From positions 1 to 64,000 of the forward strand of contig JBBHKE010001884.1 of the NCBI GenBank assembly GCA_037447655.1: 64,000 nucleotides of DNA, written 5' to 3'. The translations under genes were made by a program, and so were the position numbers. This DNA is from Zygnema cylindricum. Lineage: Eukaryota; Streptophyta; Zygnematophyceae; Zygnematales; Zygnemataceae. This document shows, piece by piece, positions 52,850 to 63,721 of this stretch; position 1 is the stretch's first letter; each line of letters begins with the position of its first letter. The notes below the pieces were generated by a model. The model worked only from the letters and a program-made list of their open reading frames with translations, ran no database searches and was not told the origin of the DNA.

Positions 52850-53580
52850 TATCTCTCGCTCTCTCACTCTCTCTCCCCCGCTCTCGTCTCTAATTCCCTC
52901 TCCTATCTCATCTCTGCTCTATCCTCTCCCCTCTTTATCGCCCCACTCTTTGCATTTCTCCTCTTTGCCTCTCCCTCTTCTCTTTGCCGTTCTCCTCTCT
53001 CCTCCTTTTGCTTGCTTCCCCACTCTTTCTAACTATGTCTTTTTCTCTATATCTCCTCTGTCCTCTCCTCTTTTCCGTCTCCCTTCCTATCTTTGTCTCA
53101 CTCTGTCCCAATCCTCTCTGCCTTATCTCTCACTCATCTCCCCTCCAATTTTTCTTTGCCTCCTCCCTCCACTCACCATTCTCCTCTACTGCATTTTTCT
53201 CTATCCTCTCCCCTCTCCTCCTTGTCTCTCTGTTCCCTTTGCCTATCTCCTCTGTCCTCTCTCTATGTCCATTTCCCTTTTTTTTCTGTCTCTACCCTCT
53301 CTCCGTCCCTCTCTCTCTCCTCTCCTATTCCGCTCCTCTACCACCGCCTGCCCCGTTTGTCTTACTCTCTCCAGTCTCCTCTCACTATTCCTTTCCTCTG
53401 TCTTGGTTTGTCTCTTTGCTCTCTCTCACTCTCTCTATCCCTTTCCTCTGTCTTGGTTTGTCTCTTTGCTCTCTCTCACTCTCTCTATCCCTTTCCTTTG
53501 TCTTTGTTTGTCTCTTTGCTCTCTCTCACTCTTTATTTGTGCCTATGTGCTCTCTCTCTCTCCCTATCCTCTCTGTCTTA
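52850..53580 (+). repeat. Long polypyrimidine tract (plus strand)
   Basis: About 730 bp of C/T-rich DNA. Internal tandem copies of CCTCTGTCTTGGTTTGTCTC recur at about 60-bp spacing near 53395-53520. Confidence 0.9.
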
Positions 53581-53582
53581 TT

Positions 53583-53645
53583 CGATTGGCACGTGGCTGC
53601 CGATTCAATACGAGGTAGAATGTGGTCCGTCCACACTAAAAGTGG
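53583..53645 (+). repeat. Diverged SINE-associated unit (plus orientation)
   Basis: TTGGCACGTGGCTGCCGATT, then GAATGTGGTC, matches the 75-bp units at 52058-52201 in opposite orientation. Confidence 0.65.
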
Positions 53646-53691
53646 AAAGCTCTTCTTGGATATTTCGCAAAAGTATCTGTAGACATGTTAG

Positions 53692-53736
53692 CTCATTTTC
53701 CAAATCTTCTACTTCCCGAGGAAGTGCTCCTCTCAT
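53692..53736 (-). pseudogene. Possible kinase beta3/helix C exon with a broken donor
   Basis: MRGALPREVEDLENE fits just before VSLISRLSH of the next exon, and the upstream frame reads IIK, so the catalytic Lys to helix C spacing would be close to normal. But the base after GAG is C, giving CTAACA where GTAACA would be a good donor, and the 5' boundary is unclear (only AG at 53729-53733). Either the exon is dead, the donor is non-canonical, or the match is chance. The phase (0) fits the following exon. Confidence 0.4.
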
Positions 53737-53804
53737 TTTAATAATGTAAAAAACAAAACAATTAAAATACAATTGTTTTTTTTACCCGTCAGGCTCTACT
53801 TAAA

Positions 53805-53935
53805 GGAGGTGGTGTAGTAGTTAGCGCGATCACAGCTTGAGTTAAGGTCTCAGGTTTGAGTCCTGGCCGGCTCAACTTTTCCCTAGTTTGGGACATATCG
53901 AACTCCGGATTTTCCGGAAATCAAATAAGTTTCTC
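53805..53935 (+). repeat. tRNA-derived SINE head (plus orientation)
   Basis: Box A TGGTGTAGTAG (53810-53820) and box B GGTTTGAGTCC (53853-53863), then CTGGCCGGCTCAACTTTTCC and GTTTGGGACAT. A polypyrimidine tract follows. Confidence 0.85.
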
Positions 53936-54375
53936 TGTTCTCCAATCTCCTCAAGCAGTTTGCCCTTCTCTTTTTTACACTCTGTCTAACTCCTTGTTCC
54001 GTCTCTCTCCACTTTGTGTTTTTCGTTTTCTCGATCACCCTCCACTCTATGTTTCTCCTCTCAGTCCCTCTCCTATGTCACCTGTCTCTCTCTTTTTTTT
54101 GCTTCTCTCTCTCTCTCTCCTATCTATACCACTCTCCTTCCTTTCCCTCGTTCTCCTCCTTCTCCACCCCTCCCTCCCTCCCCCCTCCCCCCCTCCCCCC
54201 CTCCCCCCCTCCCTCCCTCCCTCCCTCCCTCCCCCCCCCCCCCCCCTCCCTCCCTCCCTCCCTCCCCCACTCCCCCACTCCCTCCCCCCCCTCCCCCCCC
54301 CTCCCCCCCTCCCTCCCTCCCTCCCTACCCCCCTCCCTCCCTCCCTCCCTCGCTCCCCCCCTCCCTCCCTCCCCA
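53936..54375 (+). repeat. Polypyrimidine tract ending in (CCCT)n/(C)n
   Basis: C/T tract following the SINE head; 54165-54375 is almost pure CCCTCCCT with C runs, giving dense G runs on the minus strand (possible G-quadruplex/i-motif). Confidence 0.93.
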
Positions 54376-54949
54376 TCTTCTATCTCATTCTGCGTTCCAC
54401 CACATATTATTCTTTTTAGTGCGATTCCGGGCCATTATTTCGTACACGGTTTCGTACGATTTCATTGGTACTTCGAAATCGTATCGTCACATCATCATTA
54501 TCGATTTTACAGTGGAACATCAAATTATGTGTCAAACATACGTGCAGACGTTCCCACGATATATTATTGCTTGTTGGCTTGTACACATGGCATTTGGTCA
54601 TTTGACAGCCACTTAGTTCTTCTTTGTTTGCAGTAGAATAAATAGAGTAGAACAACAAACAAGAATTATCATTCACAAACAAATTAAGCTTGGCAGTTTT
54701 AGCATTCAGAATCAGTTTATCATTGGACATTGTCCTTTCATTACATTTGTATTCCTTTTCTATTATAATGGAATCTACTTGCTGAACGTCTATCTAATCT
54801 ATGCCTTGCCACATGTGAATGCCTTTACTCTTCCCACCTACACCTCTGTTTGTTTCTACCTCTGTGACTTATCAAGTTCGTCGCTTCTGCGAATCTTGTT
54901 AATCTGATCTGGTGCACGTGGTCCTAGGAAATCTTCCTAGTTACTCGCA
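54376..54949. other. Sequence upstream of the copia gag (possible LTR/leader)
   Basis: Likely holds the 5' LTR and leader of the next element, but I could not fix LTR ends or a primer site. Nothing else recognised. Confidence 0.35.
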
Positions 54950-57900
54950 ATGTCTGATCAAGGTCAACAGGTCATGGGCCCGCTAGGCGCCCTTGATAAG
55001 TTCAAAGGATCAATTTATCAGTTGTGGAGGTGTCGGGCCGAAGCGGCCCTTGAGGAGAGGAATTGCTTGGGGATTGTTACTCGAGCAGAGACGCGTCCGA
55101 TTCCTGCGGATGCAAACAGTGTGAAAGCACATGAGACAAAGGCGATGAAAGACTGTTACATGCGGGAGATTCGAGCTAAGAATTGCTTGATTCGCGAGCT
55201 GGCAGATAATTAGCTGAGAAATGTGACGAGACTCAAAACCTCTACAGAGATTTGGGAATCCCTAGAGGTGACACACAAAATCTCAGGTATGCCAGCAAGA
55301 ATCAAACTCGAAAAGACACTCATGACGACTGTCTACCAAGATGGCACATCTATGGAGGCTTACACCTCTCACTATGCCAACCTCTTGGCCGAAGCCGATG
55401 CTGTCGGTTTCATTCTCCCCACACACACCAAAATCACCCTTCTCATGCTTTTACTCCCAATCGAGTACAAACCCATACTCACTTGGTTGGATCAGAAAGA
55501 AGTCTCCACATGGAAGTGGAACGAAGTTGTCGAAGGACTACTGAAAGATGAATTTAACACAAAAATCATGACGAATCGCAATATGAACTCCGAAGGCTCC
55601 GCATTTGCATCTGGGAGCAGAATCAACAACTGAGACAGAAGGAACAACAGAGACAGAAGGGGCAATCAGAACCGCGATAAGAAAGATGACAGAAAGTGTT
55701 TCTACTGTGACAAAATAGGTCATTTTATCTCAGTTTGCAAGAAATACGCTCTGGACAAACAAATTGGAAAGGTGGATGAGTCTAAGCTGAAAAGGGGGAA
55801 GGGGAAAGGGAAAGAGATAGTGAGCTCGCAAGCGATGATGGCATCATCCTTCGCAGTCGGCCCCAACGACTAGATGATCGACACATGTGCTTCAAAACAC
55901 ATGTGTAACAGGCGCTAATGGTACACAATTTTCAACCAAACAACCCCATCTCGAATTTTCATGGGAGACAATCACTCCACACTTGCAACTGGATCCAGAG
56001 ACATAGAGATAGAGGCGTTAGGAAAAGGAAAACTAACATTTCGGACAATCACGTTTGTCATATATGTCCTAGATTTTAAGATAAACCTCTACTCTATCCC
56101 TCAAGCAGAGAATAGCAGCATCATACCAGTATGGCAAAAAGGAGGAAAGATCAAAACTATTGAGGGAGGGGCTAATCATTGCAGAGGGAGAACGGATGGC
56201 ACATCGGACTTACCGTCTCAAGTGTAACCCAAAGTTGAAGTCAATTGCTCTCGCGGCAAGATCAACGCTTCAAGCGAAAAACTCATCGCCAACTGCAGGC
56301 ACAGAAAACACCAAGATAAACATCACCGAAAAGGAGTTGATCGAAACAAAGACTCACAATTTATCAAAGCAGTTTTTGTGGCACTGCAGACTGGGTCACT
56401 TACATATAGAAGGGATGAGAAAAATGATCAAAGGAAACATGGCACATGGAATCGGACTTCCATCAGTAAAGGACTCACCGTAACCGTGTCATGGCTGCGA
56501 GATGGGAAAGTCCCACCGTCTACCCTTTCCAAAAGGAGGTGCACAAAGAGCTAGCCGACCACTTGAGGTCGTGCCCTCAGACATTTGGGGACCCACGAAA
56601 GTTGCGTCATGCAACGGTAAACGGTACATGGTTACATTCATTGACGACTTCACTAGGATGACACACATCTTCCTACTCAGTCACAAGAGCAAAGTTTTCA
56701 GTCATTTCAAGGCATGCAATGCAGCCGTTGAGAACAAGCATGGCATGTCAATTACTTGTTTAAGAAGTGACAGGGCGGAGAGTACCTTTCGAATGAATTT
56801 AACGACTTCCTCACAACTGAGGGAATCAAACATCGTTTGACAGCACCAGCGACACCGGAACAGAACGGCGTGGCAGAGAGAATGAATCGTACACTCACCG
56901 AGATGATGACAAACATGATGGCTGTCGATAATACTAAGCCACAGTATTGGGGGGAAGCTTTGAGCACCGCCGCATACCTGCGAAGCAGATGTCCAACAAG
57001 AGTGTTAGATAACTCCACACCGTTCGAGCAATGGCATGGGTTTTCGACCGAACCTATCCCACCTGAAAGTATTTGGAAGCAGGGCCTACATTTATAACCA
57101 CAACAACAAAGGTGGAAAACTGGGACGTAAAGCAATTGAAGGGACATTTCCCGGTTACGACGAGCATAGCAAAGCATACAGGTTGCTAAACAATGCCACA
57201 AGAAAGATAATCATCAAGAGAAGTGTCAATTTTGGCGAAAAACCACAGTCCAACAACAGTGGGAGTGAACAAGGAGGTGAGGCATTTACCTTTGATGAAC
57301 AGGTGAAACCATCATCACCTAACCCATCAAATACTCCGCCAAGAGATAGTGATTTAGAAGAGAGGAAACAGATGATCACCTTCCGGAGCCGAAAACTCCC
57401 GAAAAGGTGCAACCACAACCAGAGGTAGAGTTAGAAGGTGACCCCGTCGCACCCGCCGAGGAGATCACTGCATCAACAAAGAGAGACGAAGCTGAGAAAG
57501 CAGCGGAAGCATAAACAAAGAGAGACGAAGCTGAGAAAGCAGCGGAAGCAGTGGTGGAAAAGAGGAAGAAAAAACACTCAACAACAAACCTAATCGACAG
57601 ACCGAGCCGGGTCAGAAACCCACCTAAGAAGTTCGTTGAGTGATCGGAGACGTCAAAGGCTCCAACGAAAAAGTTTGCTGGTATCGCACAGGTTGAGGAA
57701 CCGTTAACCCTCAAAAGCGCTCTTGTAGGTGAAGACTTTGACAAGTGGAAAGCCGCCACCAATGAGGAGTGCCAGAGGGGAGAAAACCAATTGGGAGTAA
57801 GTGGACTTTTAAGATAAAAAGAAACCCAGACGGAACAATTGAACGCTACAAAGCAAGGTTGGTTGCTAAGGGGTACACTCAGAAGGAGGGCATAGACTAC

Positions 57901-58395
57901 AAGGAGACATTCGCACCGGTCGTGAAATTTACCTTAGTACGGGCACTCATTGCCCTCGCCGCCATCCTCGACTTCGAAGTTGAACAGATGGACGTGAAGA
58001 CGGCTTTCCTCCACGGAGAACTCGAGGAGGAGCTTTACATGACCCAGTCGGAAGGGTATGAGGACCCGATGAACCCCCATAAGGTTTGCAAACTCTCCAA
58101 GGCCCTTTACAGCCTTAAGCAGTCTCCCAGATTATGGAACATTAAGATAGATGAATACCTGCAAAGAGAGCGATTTGTAAAGATTCAATCAGATAACTCA
58201 GTGTATTACCATCGTGAAAGCCAGATAATCATAGCAATCTATATAGACGATTTGATGATACTAGGAAAAACCAAAGAGGTTATAGCAAAATTTAAACAGA
58301 TGCTATCGCAAGCCTTTGAGATGAAGGATTTAGGTGAGATTAAATATGTACTTGGCATTGAAGTGGTTAGAGATAGAGAGAACTGTTGTTTTTGA
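54950..58395 (+). mobile_element. Ty1/copia element fragment, second family
   Basis: Starts with gag ATG at 54950 and runs to just after the RT YIDD box. RNase H and 3' LTR are absent; unrelated DNA begins near 58380. The protein differs clearly from the other copia elements here. Confidence 0.85.
54950..58395 (+). pseudogene. Copia polyprotein, second family (broken)
   Basis: Gag 54950-55633 (stop at 55211-55213), knuckle CFYCDKIGHFISVC (about 55698), protease region MIDTCASKHMC in which the catalytic D-(S/T)-G appears as D-T-C, integrase with H-x-RLGHLHIEGM (about 56380) and DIWGPTKVASCNGKRYMVTF (56580), PATPEQNGVAERMNRTL (56845), then RT 57769-58395 with KARLVAKGYTQKEGIDY, AFLHGELEEELYM and IYIDDLMILGK. 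Stops near 55630, 55870, 56225, 56480 and 57090, 57425, 57512 and others break it; the RT ORF is open for 208 codons. Confidence 0.85.
57476..57550 (+). repeat. 39-bp tandem duplication in copia linker
   Basis: Two copies of ACAAAGAGAGACGAAGCTGA plus following bases, period 39 bp (13 codons). One copy ends in a stop. Confidence 0.88.
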
Positions 58396-59517
58396 AATGT
58401 TAGTTTCGTACTTACGCCACATTTTGTGTGCACGCGACGTTTCGTGCGTAGATTATTACCGTAAATATTGTGGTGGTACAAATGGAGGTTCGAATGGATT
58501 TGTGGATTGGGGGAGTAATTGTACGATTGAAATTAAAGGGATTAATTGAGTGGCTCGGAATACGTTTACAAATGGACGGCGGATCGCGAAGCGATCCGAT
58601 GTGAAATTTATTAAATGTTGAATATGTACGCCGCCGGTACGAAGCGTCTTATTTGGACAAGTGTACTTTATTTGCGAGAGGCATATTTATTGCAAAGGAC
58701 GCAAGTTCGGTACAGTTTAATTTCGGCAAGTGGTCCGTGGTACATTTGGAGGGCGGACGGCGTCCGCCAATATTTCTAAAGGATTGTATTTTGATAATGT
58801 GGTATCAAGTGGACCGTACGTATGTGATGTCGGTTCATGACGTGGTTTCGTCCTCAAGTGACTAATCAAGTTGATACTCAGTACGCGGATTTTACGGAAG
58901 CGTCGATGTAAATATTTGGTTGAATATTGATGTGTCTTTTGTGAATTAATTATTAGTGTAGATTTACTCACTTTGACATACCTTGAAGTATTCGGGTATA
59001 CCGACATTAATAGAGGTAGCTGGTAGATAGCGTACGTCTGATATGCCTCCCTACATTCAGCAGTAAGCTCTTGTATATATTTGTAGGACTTCGTCATTTT
59101 AGGACATAGGAACTTTTTGGACCAAAAACTGTTTATGGTTATTTTTGGTAATTTTATCTGAGGATTACTCTCAGATATGCAAGCGGAATTGTCTGAAATT
59201 CTGCATGTGAGTTCCTAATTATATTTTTAATATTGTCACAGATTTTCAGGTCTATTGTGTGCCTGGTCTGTGTTTTACTTTATTGTGAAGTTAGTCTGTC
59301 TGATCAAAGTTTTGGCCGATTGTTTTTCTGCAACTTTGACTAGATGATGTGATCAATCTATTCATTATTTTTGTCTGAAACTTTGTGAGGTCATTTTATA
59401 TCCTAGATAATATGTGTAAATGTAATTTCAGCTTGTTTTGTTAATTCTGTTGAATTCTGTGTTTATCCAAAGTAGGCTGTTTTTAGGGTAGTAAGTGGTG
59501 CTTCCTAGGGTGAATCC
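58396..59517. other. Unassigned segment between two copia fragments
   Basis: No recognised gene. Has short GC-rich hairpins CGGATCGC-GAA-GCGATCCG (58574-58592) and GGCGGAC-GGC-GTCCGCC (58754-58770) in AT-rich surroundings. A 126-codon minus-strand ORF (59097-58717) has no feature I recognise. Confidence 0.4.
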
Positions 59518-59544
59518 ATGGCTAGAAATGGCTATGGACAACAA

Positions 59545-60811
59545 TATGCACCTGTGGTTAAGTTTGATAGTTTAAGGATGATTATTGCGATTGCTGCTGC
59601 TAAGAGAAAGCATATCCACCAAATGGATGTGGAAACTGCTTTTCTAAACGGAGAATTGGAAGAAGAAGTTTATATGAAGATTCCAGAAGGAGTTTCGGGC
59701 AAACCGGGACATGTGTGGAAGTTGAAGAAGTCGCTCTATGGACTTAAGCAAGCTCCAAGGACATGGTACACTCGTCTCCATAAGGTACTTTTGGATTTTG
59801 GCTTTGTTCGTACGTTTTCAGATTTAGGTGTTTATGTGAAAGGAGAAGGAGTTGATCAAATTATTTTTAGTGTGTATGTTGATGATTTTATGATGATTTC
59901 AGAGTATTGAAAGGATTCAAGAATTGAAATGTTTTCTCAGTAAATTCTTCAAAGTTACGGATTTAGGAGAAACTAAGGACATTCTTGGTATTGAGGTGAT
60001 AAGAGATAAGTTTGGTTCTTTGAAACTTAGTCAAGAACAATATTGTAAAGAAGTCTTAGCTAAGTTCTCTATGTTTAATGCTAAGCCTTTAAGTACACCT
60101 TTGGATCATAGAGTTCAGTTGAGTAAAGCAGAAAGTGAGTCAACAATTGATGTACCTTATGGAGAAGTCGTTGGTTGTTTGATGTACCTTAGTGTTGGAA
60201 CTAGACCAGATATTTCAGCTGCTGTTAGCATTGTGAGTAAGTATTGTCAAGCACCTAAGAAGTGTCATTGGGAGAGTGTTAAAAGGATATTTAGATATTT
60301 GGTTGGAACCTTAAGTTATAGTTTAGTTTATAAGGCATATTCAGAGTTAGATTGTTTTGGATATTGTGATTCCGATTGGGGTGGAGACTTCGACACGAGA
60401 AAGTCAACATCCGGTTACGCTTTTGTTTTATGTGGAGGTGCGATTTTGTGGAGTTCGAGACTTCAACCTACGGTGGCCTTGAGTTCGACGGAGGCCGAAT
60501 ATATGGCGGCTTGCCATGCTGCCAAAGCTTCAATTTGGTTAAGAGAAATGTTAAGTGAGTTGGAAATTATTATTAAATGTATGAAGTTGTTCTCAGATAG
60601 TATGTTTAGCATTGCATTGGCTAAGAATCCAGTGTTTCATAAGAGGACTAAGCACATTAGGATTCAATGGCATTTTATGAGAGATTTAGTAAATGCTGGT
60701 GAGATTAAGTTCATTTTTGTACCAACGAGTGAAGAAGCAGCTGACATGTTAACTAAAGCTGCTATGTATGATGTCTTTGTGAGAGGAAGGCCTAAGTTAG
60801 GATTATTTTGA
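59545..60811 (+). pseudogene. Copia RT-RNase H, one frameshift
   Basis: The first part (59545-59907) has AFLNGELEEEVYMKIPEG, LYGLKQAPRTWY and YVDDFMM. A single frameshift near 59905 leads to 59911-60811, an open stretch with [48 protein letters not shown] and KRTKHIRIQWHF to a natural stop. It is the least damaged coding copia segment in the window. Confidence 0.87.
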
Positions 60812-60854
60812 GTTTGGTTAAGATTTAGTGTAGATTCAACATTGAGAGGGGGAT

Positions 60855-61400
60855 TGTTAGGACGTACAATTTTTGAATCTACGTTTACGTTGGTTCGTTT
60901 TTAGTGTGGTTTAGATTTGGTCTCGCGTCACTTCGCGTATTTAGTTTGGTTTCATTTAGTACTATGTGCGTCGGTTTGCAAATTCGGTTTTGTTTTGTAC
61001 AGTTTGATTTATTATTTCGTGCGTGCACTTTTCACACGTACACGATTAGATTTGATTTCGTTTCGGTTAAGTTCTAGATTAATACTTCGGGAAGTTTTAT
61101 TTCGCTCGATGTACATCTAGTATGTTCCTTTCGCATAAGTTAATTTTGTCGTACAAGATTGTCAGTTTGGTTTCTAGTAGTTTCATTTTGTTTTGTACCA
61201 CATTTACGTCTAAGTACATTTAGACACTTCTAGAGTTAGTGTTCTAGATTGTTTCTACGGCTAAGTTAAAAAGCCATTGTGTGAGTTAGATTGTACAACA
61301 ATTTAGGAATCAATCAAGAGTCAATTAAGGAGGAATGAATTAAGAGAAGTGTAATGTTAAAGGATTGAGTTAATATGAGATTATGTTATTGAGTATTTAA
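60855..61400 (+). repeat. 3' LTR (start certain, end uncertain)
   Basis: Begins TGTTAGGACGTACAATTTTT immediately after the purine tract. With no 5' copy, the end is unknown. Confidence 0.55.
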
Positions 61401-61961
61401 TTTCTTTCTATCTTGGATTATGAGCTTTCAATGTGTTATAATGTTTGATTTGATCTCAGTTTCGTTTCCGCATTAAGACATTTAAGTATTTGTGAGCGCA
61501 TTCCGATTGACTCTTATTCCTATCAGAGATTTGCTTTTTAAGTTTTGAATTAATTGTTGGAGAGAGATTTCCTCTAGGCATTTTGGTTTAGTGACTGGAG
61601 AATAAAAATAAATAAATAAAAATGGTAAATGGTTTTCTGAAGATTCCGCGATCGAGTCTAATCTAGAATCTTGGACAAGTCAAAATAAACTTTTGCGGAA
61701 ATTTCCAAATTAGTGATTCTTAGCTTGATAGTACGGTAACTCTAAGGCAATGATTTTATCTCATTTTTATTAGAAATAATTGAATTTGACCAAAATAACG
61801 ACAATCTTTTCCGCCTGTTCCCCTGTAAAAACTGGACGTTACGTCACAATGTATCTTTGAAATTGTTCGAATTTACTGCAAATTTGTCTAATTTTTTCAA
61901 TTCAGCAAATTTTCAATCTTTGTTTTATGACAAGTGCTGAAGTTGGACACAAATAGATGCC

Positions 61962-61965
<4 letters not shown>
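61401..61965. other. AT-rich sequence, possibly LTR end and host DNA
   Basis: No gene recognised. Confidence 0.4.
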
Positions 61966-61966
<1 letters not shown>

Positions 61967-62034
<68 letters not shown>

Positions 62035-62097
62035 ATATATATATATATATATGTATATATGTATATATGTATATATGTATATATGTATATATGTATA
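61967..62097. repeat. (TA)n and (ATATATGT)n microsatellite
   Basis: TA repeats to about 62050, then several ATATATGT units. Confidence 0.95.
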
Positions 62098-62772
62098 TAA
62101 ATTAAAAAAAAAGCAAAACAAAAAACGATTTGCCTAAAATTGCCTTTTGCCTTTTTTTAATTGCCTTTTGTTTACCTACGTCATAGCAGGGAGGACAAAA
62201 TATGATACAAATACTTGTTTTTTATTCCCCTGATCCATCCTTTAGATATAAATGGCCTCCCCATCTCCTTTCTCTCCACTCTTTATTTTCTCATGTGACG
62301 ACCGATTCTTCTAGGATGAACGTCATCCATTTGTTCCAGATCTCCATGGAGAGAGTCTGATTAAGGCACACTATTTTATCCTGGAAAAATCTTCCTTTTA
62401 TTGCTTATGAGGCAGATATTTGTATATGTATATTTTTTTTCTCTCGCTTTTTTTTTTTTGTATTTTTGTGTATTTTGTCCCTATGAGGTTTTAGTTTCAC
62501 ATATTAATATATATATATATATTCCTTTTATGGATTCAGATATTATGCACGACGCAAGAATAGATTATTTCAAAAACGCCGATGGGTAAACTATCAAGTA
62601 CAAAATATGATTGTTCACTAAAAGCATTGGCTGACCAACAAAGTAAAAAACCAAAACCCTAAAAGGACTAAAAGTAAAACACAAACAAAGGTGGTTCAAG
62701 CGCCAAAAAAAAAAAGGAAGAAAATAAAAGAAATAAAGCTAAGTACAACAAAAATGAAACCGTTGAAACCAT
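62098..62772. other. AT-rich intergenic sequence
   Basis: No gene recognised; a short TA tract lies at 62506-62520. Confidence 0.45.
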
Positions 62773-63118
62773 AGTTCAAAAGTAGGTGAAAGTCACCCAT
62801 ACAATATGCCTATTGTACGCAAAAAATACAATATACCTTTAAGACCCATATTGTATTGGCCGCAAAATGAAATAAAATAGTAACAGGGTTGAGTTGCACA
62901 TGGATCGATAAACGTCATGTCTAAATTTGAAAAAAAACCAGACAAAAAGTCTTTTTCTGTGAGTTTTGAGCGACTTTTTATTTAAACTGTCAGATTTGGA
63001 CGATCTGACGGTCGCTGATCAAAGTACCGATCTAAGAAGATCACATGAAAAGCCCATAACACAACTTACAATAAAGGCGCCGACAAAAGGCCTACAATAG
63101 AAACGCCTACTTTTGACC
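62773..63118 (+). repeat. MITE family B, copy 2
   Basis: Starts AGTTCAAAAGTAGG and ends CCTACTTTTGACC. Same core as copy 1 (1427-1726), with about 60 bp of extra or changed interior near 62860-62970. Confidence 0.75.
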
Positions 63119-63159
63119 AATGATTGAAACACTACACACTACCCTAGGCACTGAGGCAT

Positions 63160-63433
63160 AATTCAAAAGTAGGCGATTTTATGGTAGGCCTTTGGTCGGC
63201 GCCTTTATCGTAATTTGTGTTATGGGTTTTTCATGTGATCTTCTTAGATCACTACTTTGATCAGCAACCGTCCGAATCTGACGGTGTAAATAAAAAAAAA
63301 TGGTTCGAATGTTTTAATTGGTCCAATTTTTGGTCCGAATAGGTCTGAATTCAATATCGGTCTTAAGGTCATATTGTATGTTTTGCATACAGTAGGAATA
63401 TTGCGTGGGCCTACTTTTACCTACTTTTGAACT
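63160..63433 (-). repeat. MITE family B, copy 3 (inverted)
   Basis: Starts ATTCAAAAGTAGGCG and ends CCTACTTTTGAACT, opposite in orientation to copy 2. The pair forms a large palindrome with about 40 bp between arms. Confidence 0.75.
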
Positions 63434-63448
63434 ATGCACTGAAGCCTG

Positions 63449-63650
63449 GGACTACACACCGTGAATCGCTATTAGCGTTAATATTTTTTTCGCTTCTAAA
63501 ACATCTTTTCTCCGTACACACTTGTCCAGTTTTCAATTAAAGACCGACATTCGTAAGATGAGAATGTTGCCTTTCGATCGCAACCGTCAGATCCACAACC
63601 CCACAAGTGTGTACGGGGAAAAGTAAAAAAACATTAACGTTAATTACGAT
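63449..63650. repeat. MITE related to the CACCG family
   Basis: CACCGTGAATCGCTATTAGC at the left and GATTCATGGTG at the right form imperfect inverted ends about 200 bp apart, with GTTAATATT / AACATTAACG subterminal stems. Confidence 0.55.
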
Positions 63651-63721
63651 TCATGGTGCTGTATGCCCGACTAAAGTTCGGAAGTATTAATATCGCCGAT
63701 ATGCATCTATATACTCGACGT

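Larger units (their letters stand above)
59518..61400 (+). mobile_element. 5'-truncated Ty1/copia element, third family
   Basis: Keeps RT from APVVKFDSLRM onward, RNase H, purine tract GAGAGGGGGA (60844-60853) and the start of a 3' LTR (TGTTAGGACG at 60855). Its RT resembles those of the intron 4 and intron 10 elements. The LTR's right end cannot be fixed, so the end given is approximate. Confidence 0.8.

Noticed and set aside
52950-54636. Several 185-230-codon plus-strand ORFs
   Set aside because: Overlapping readings of CT-rich repeats in three frames; not protein genes.
58717-59097. 126-codon minus-strand ORF
   Set aside because: No recognised motif or splice-compatible link to the kinase gene; overlaps the GC-rich hairpin region. 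Left unassigned.
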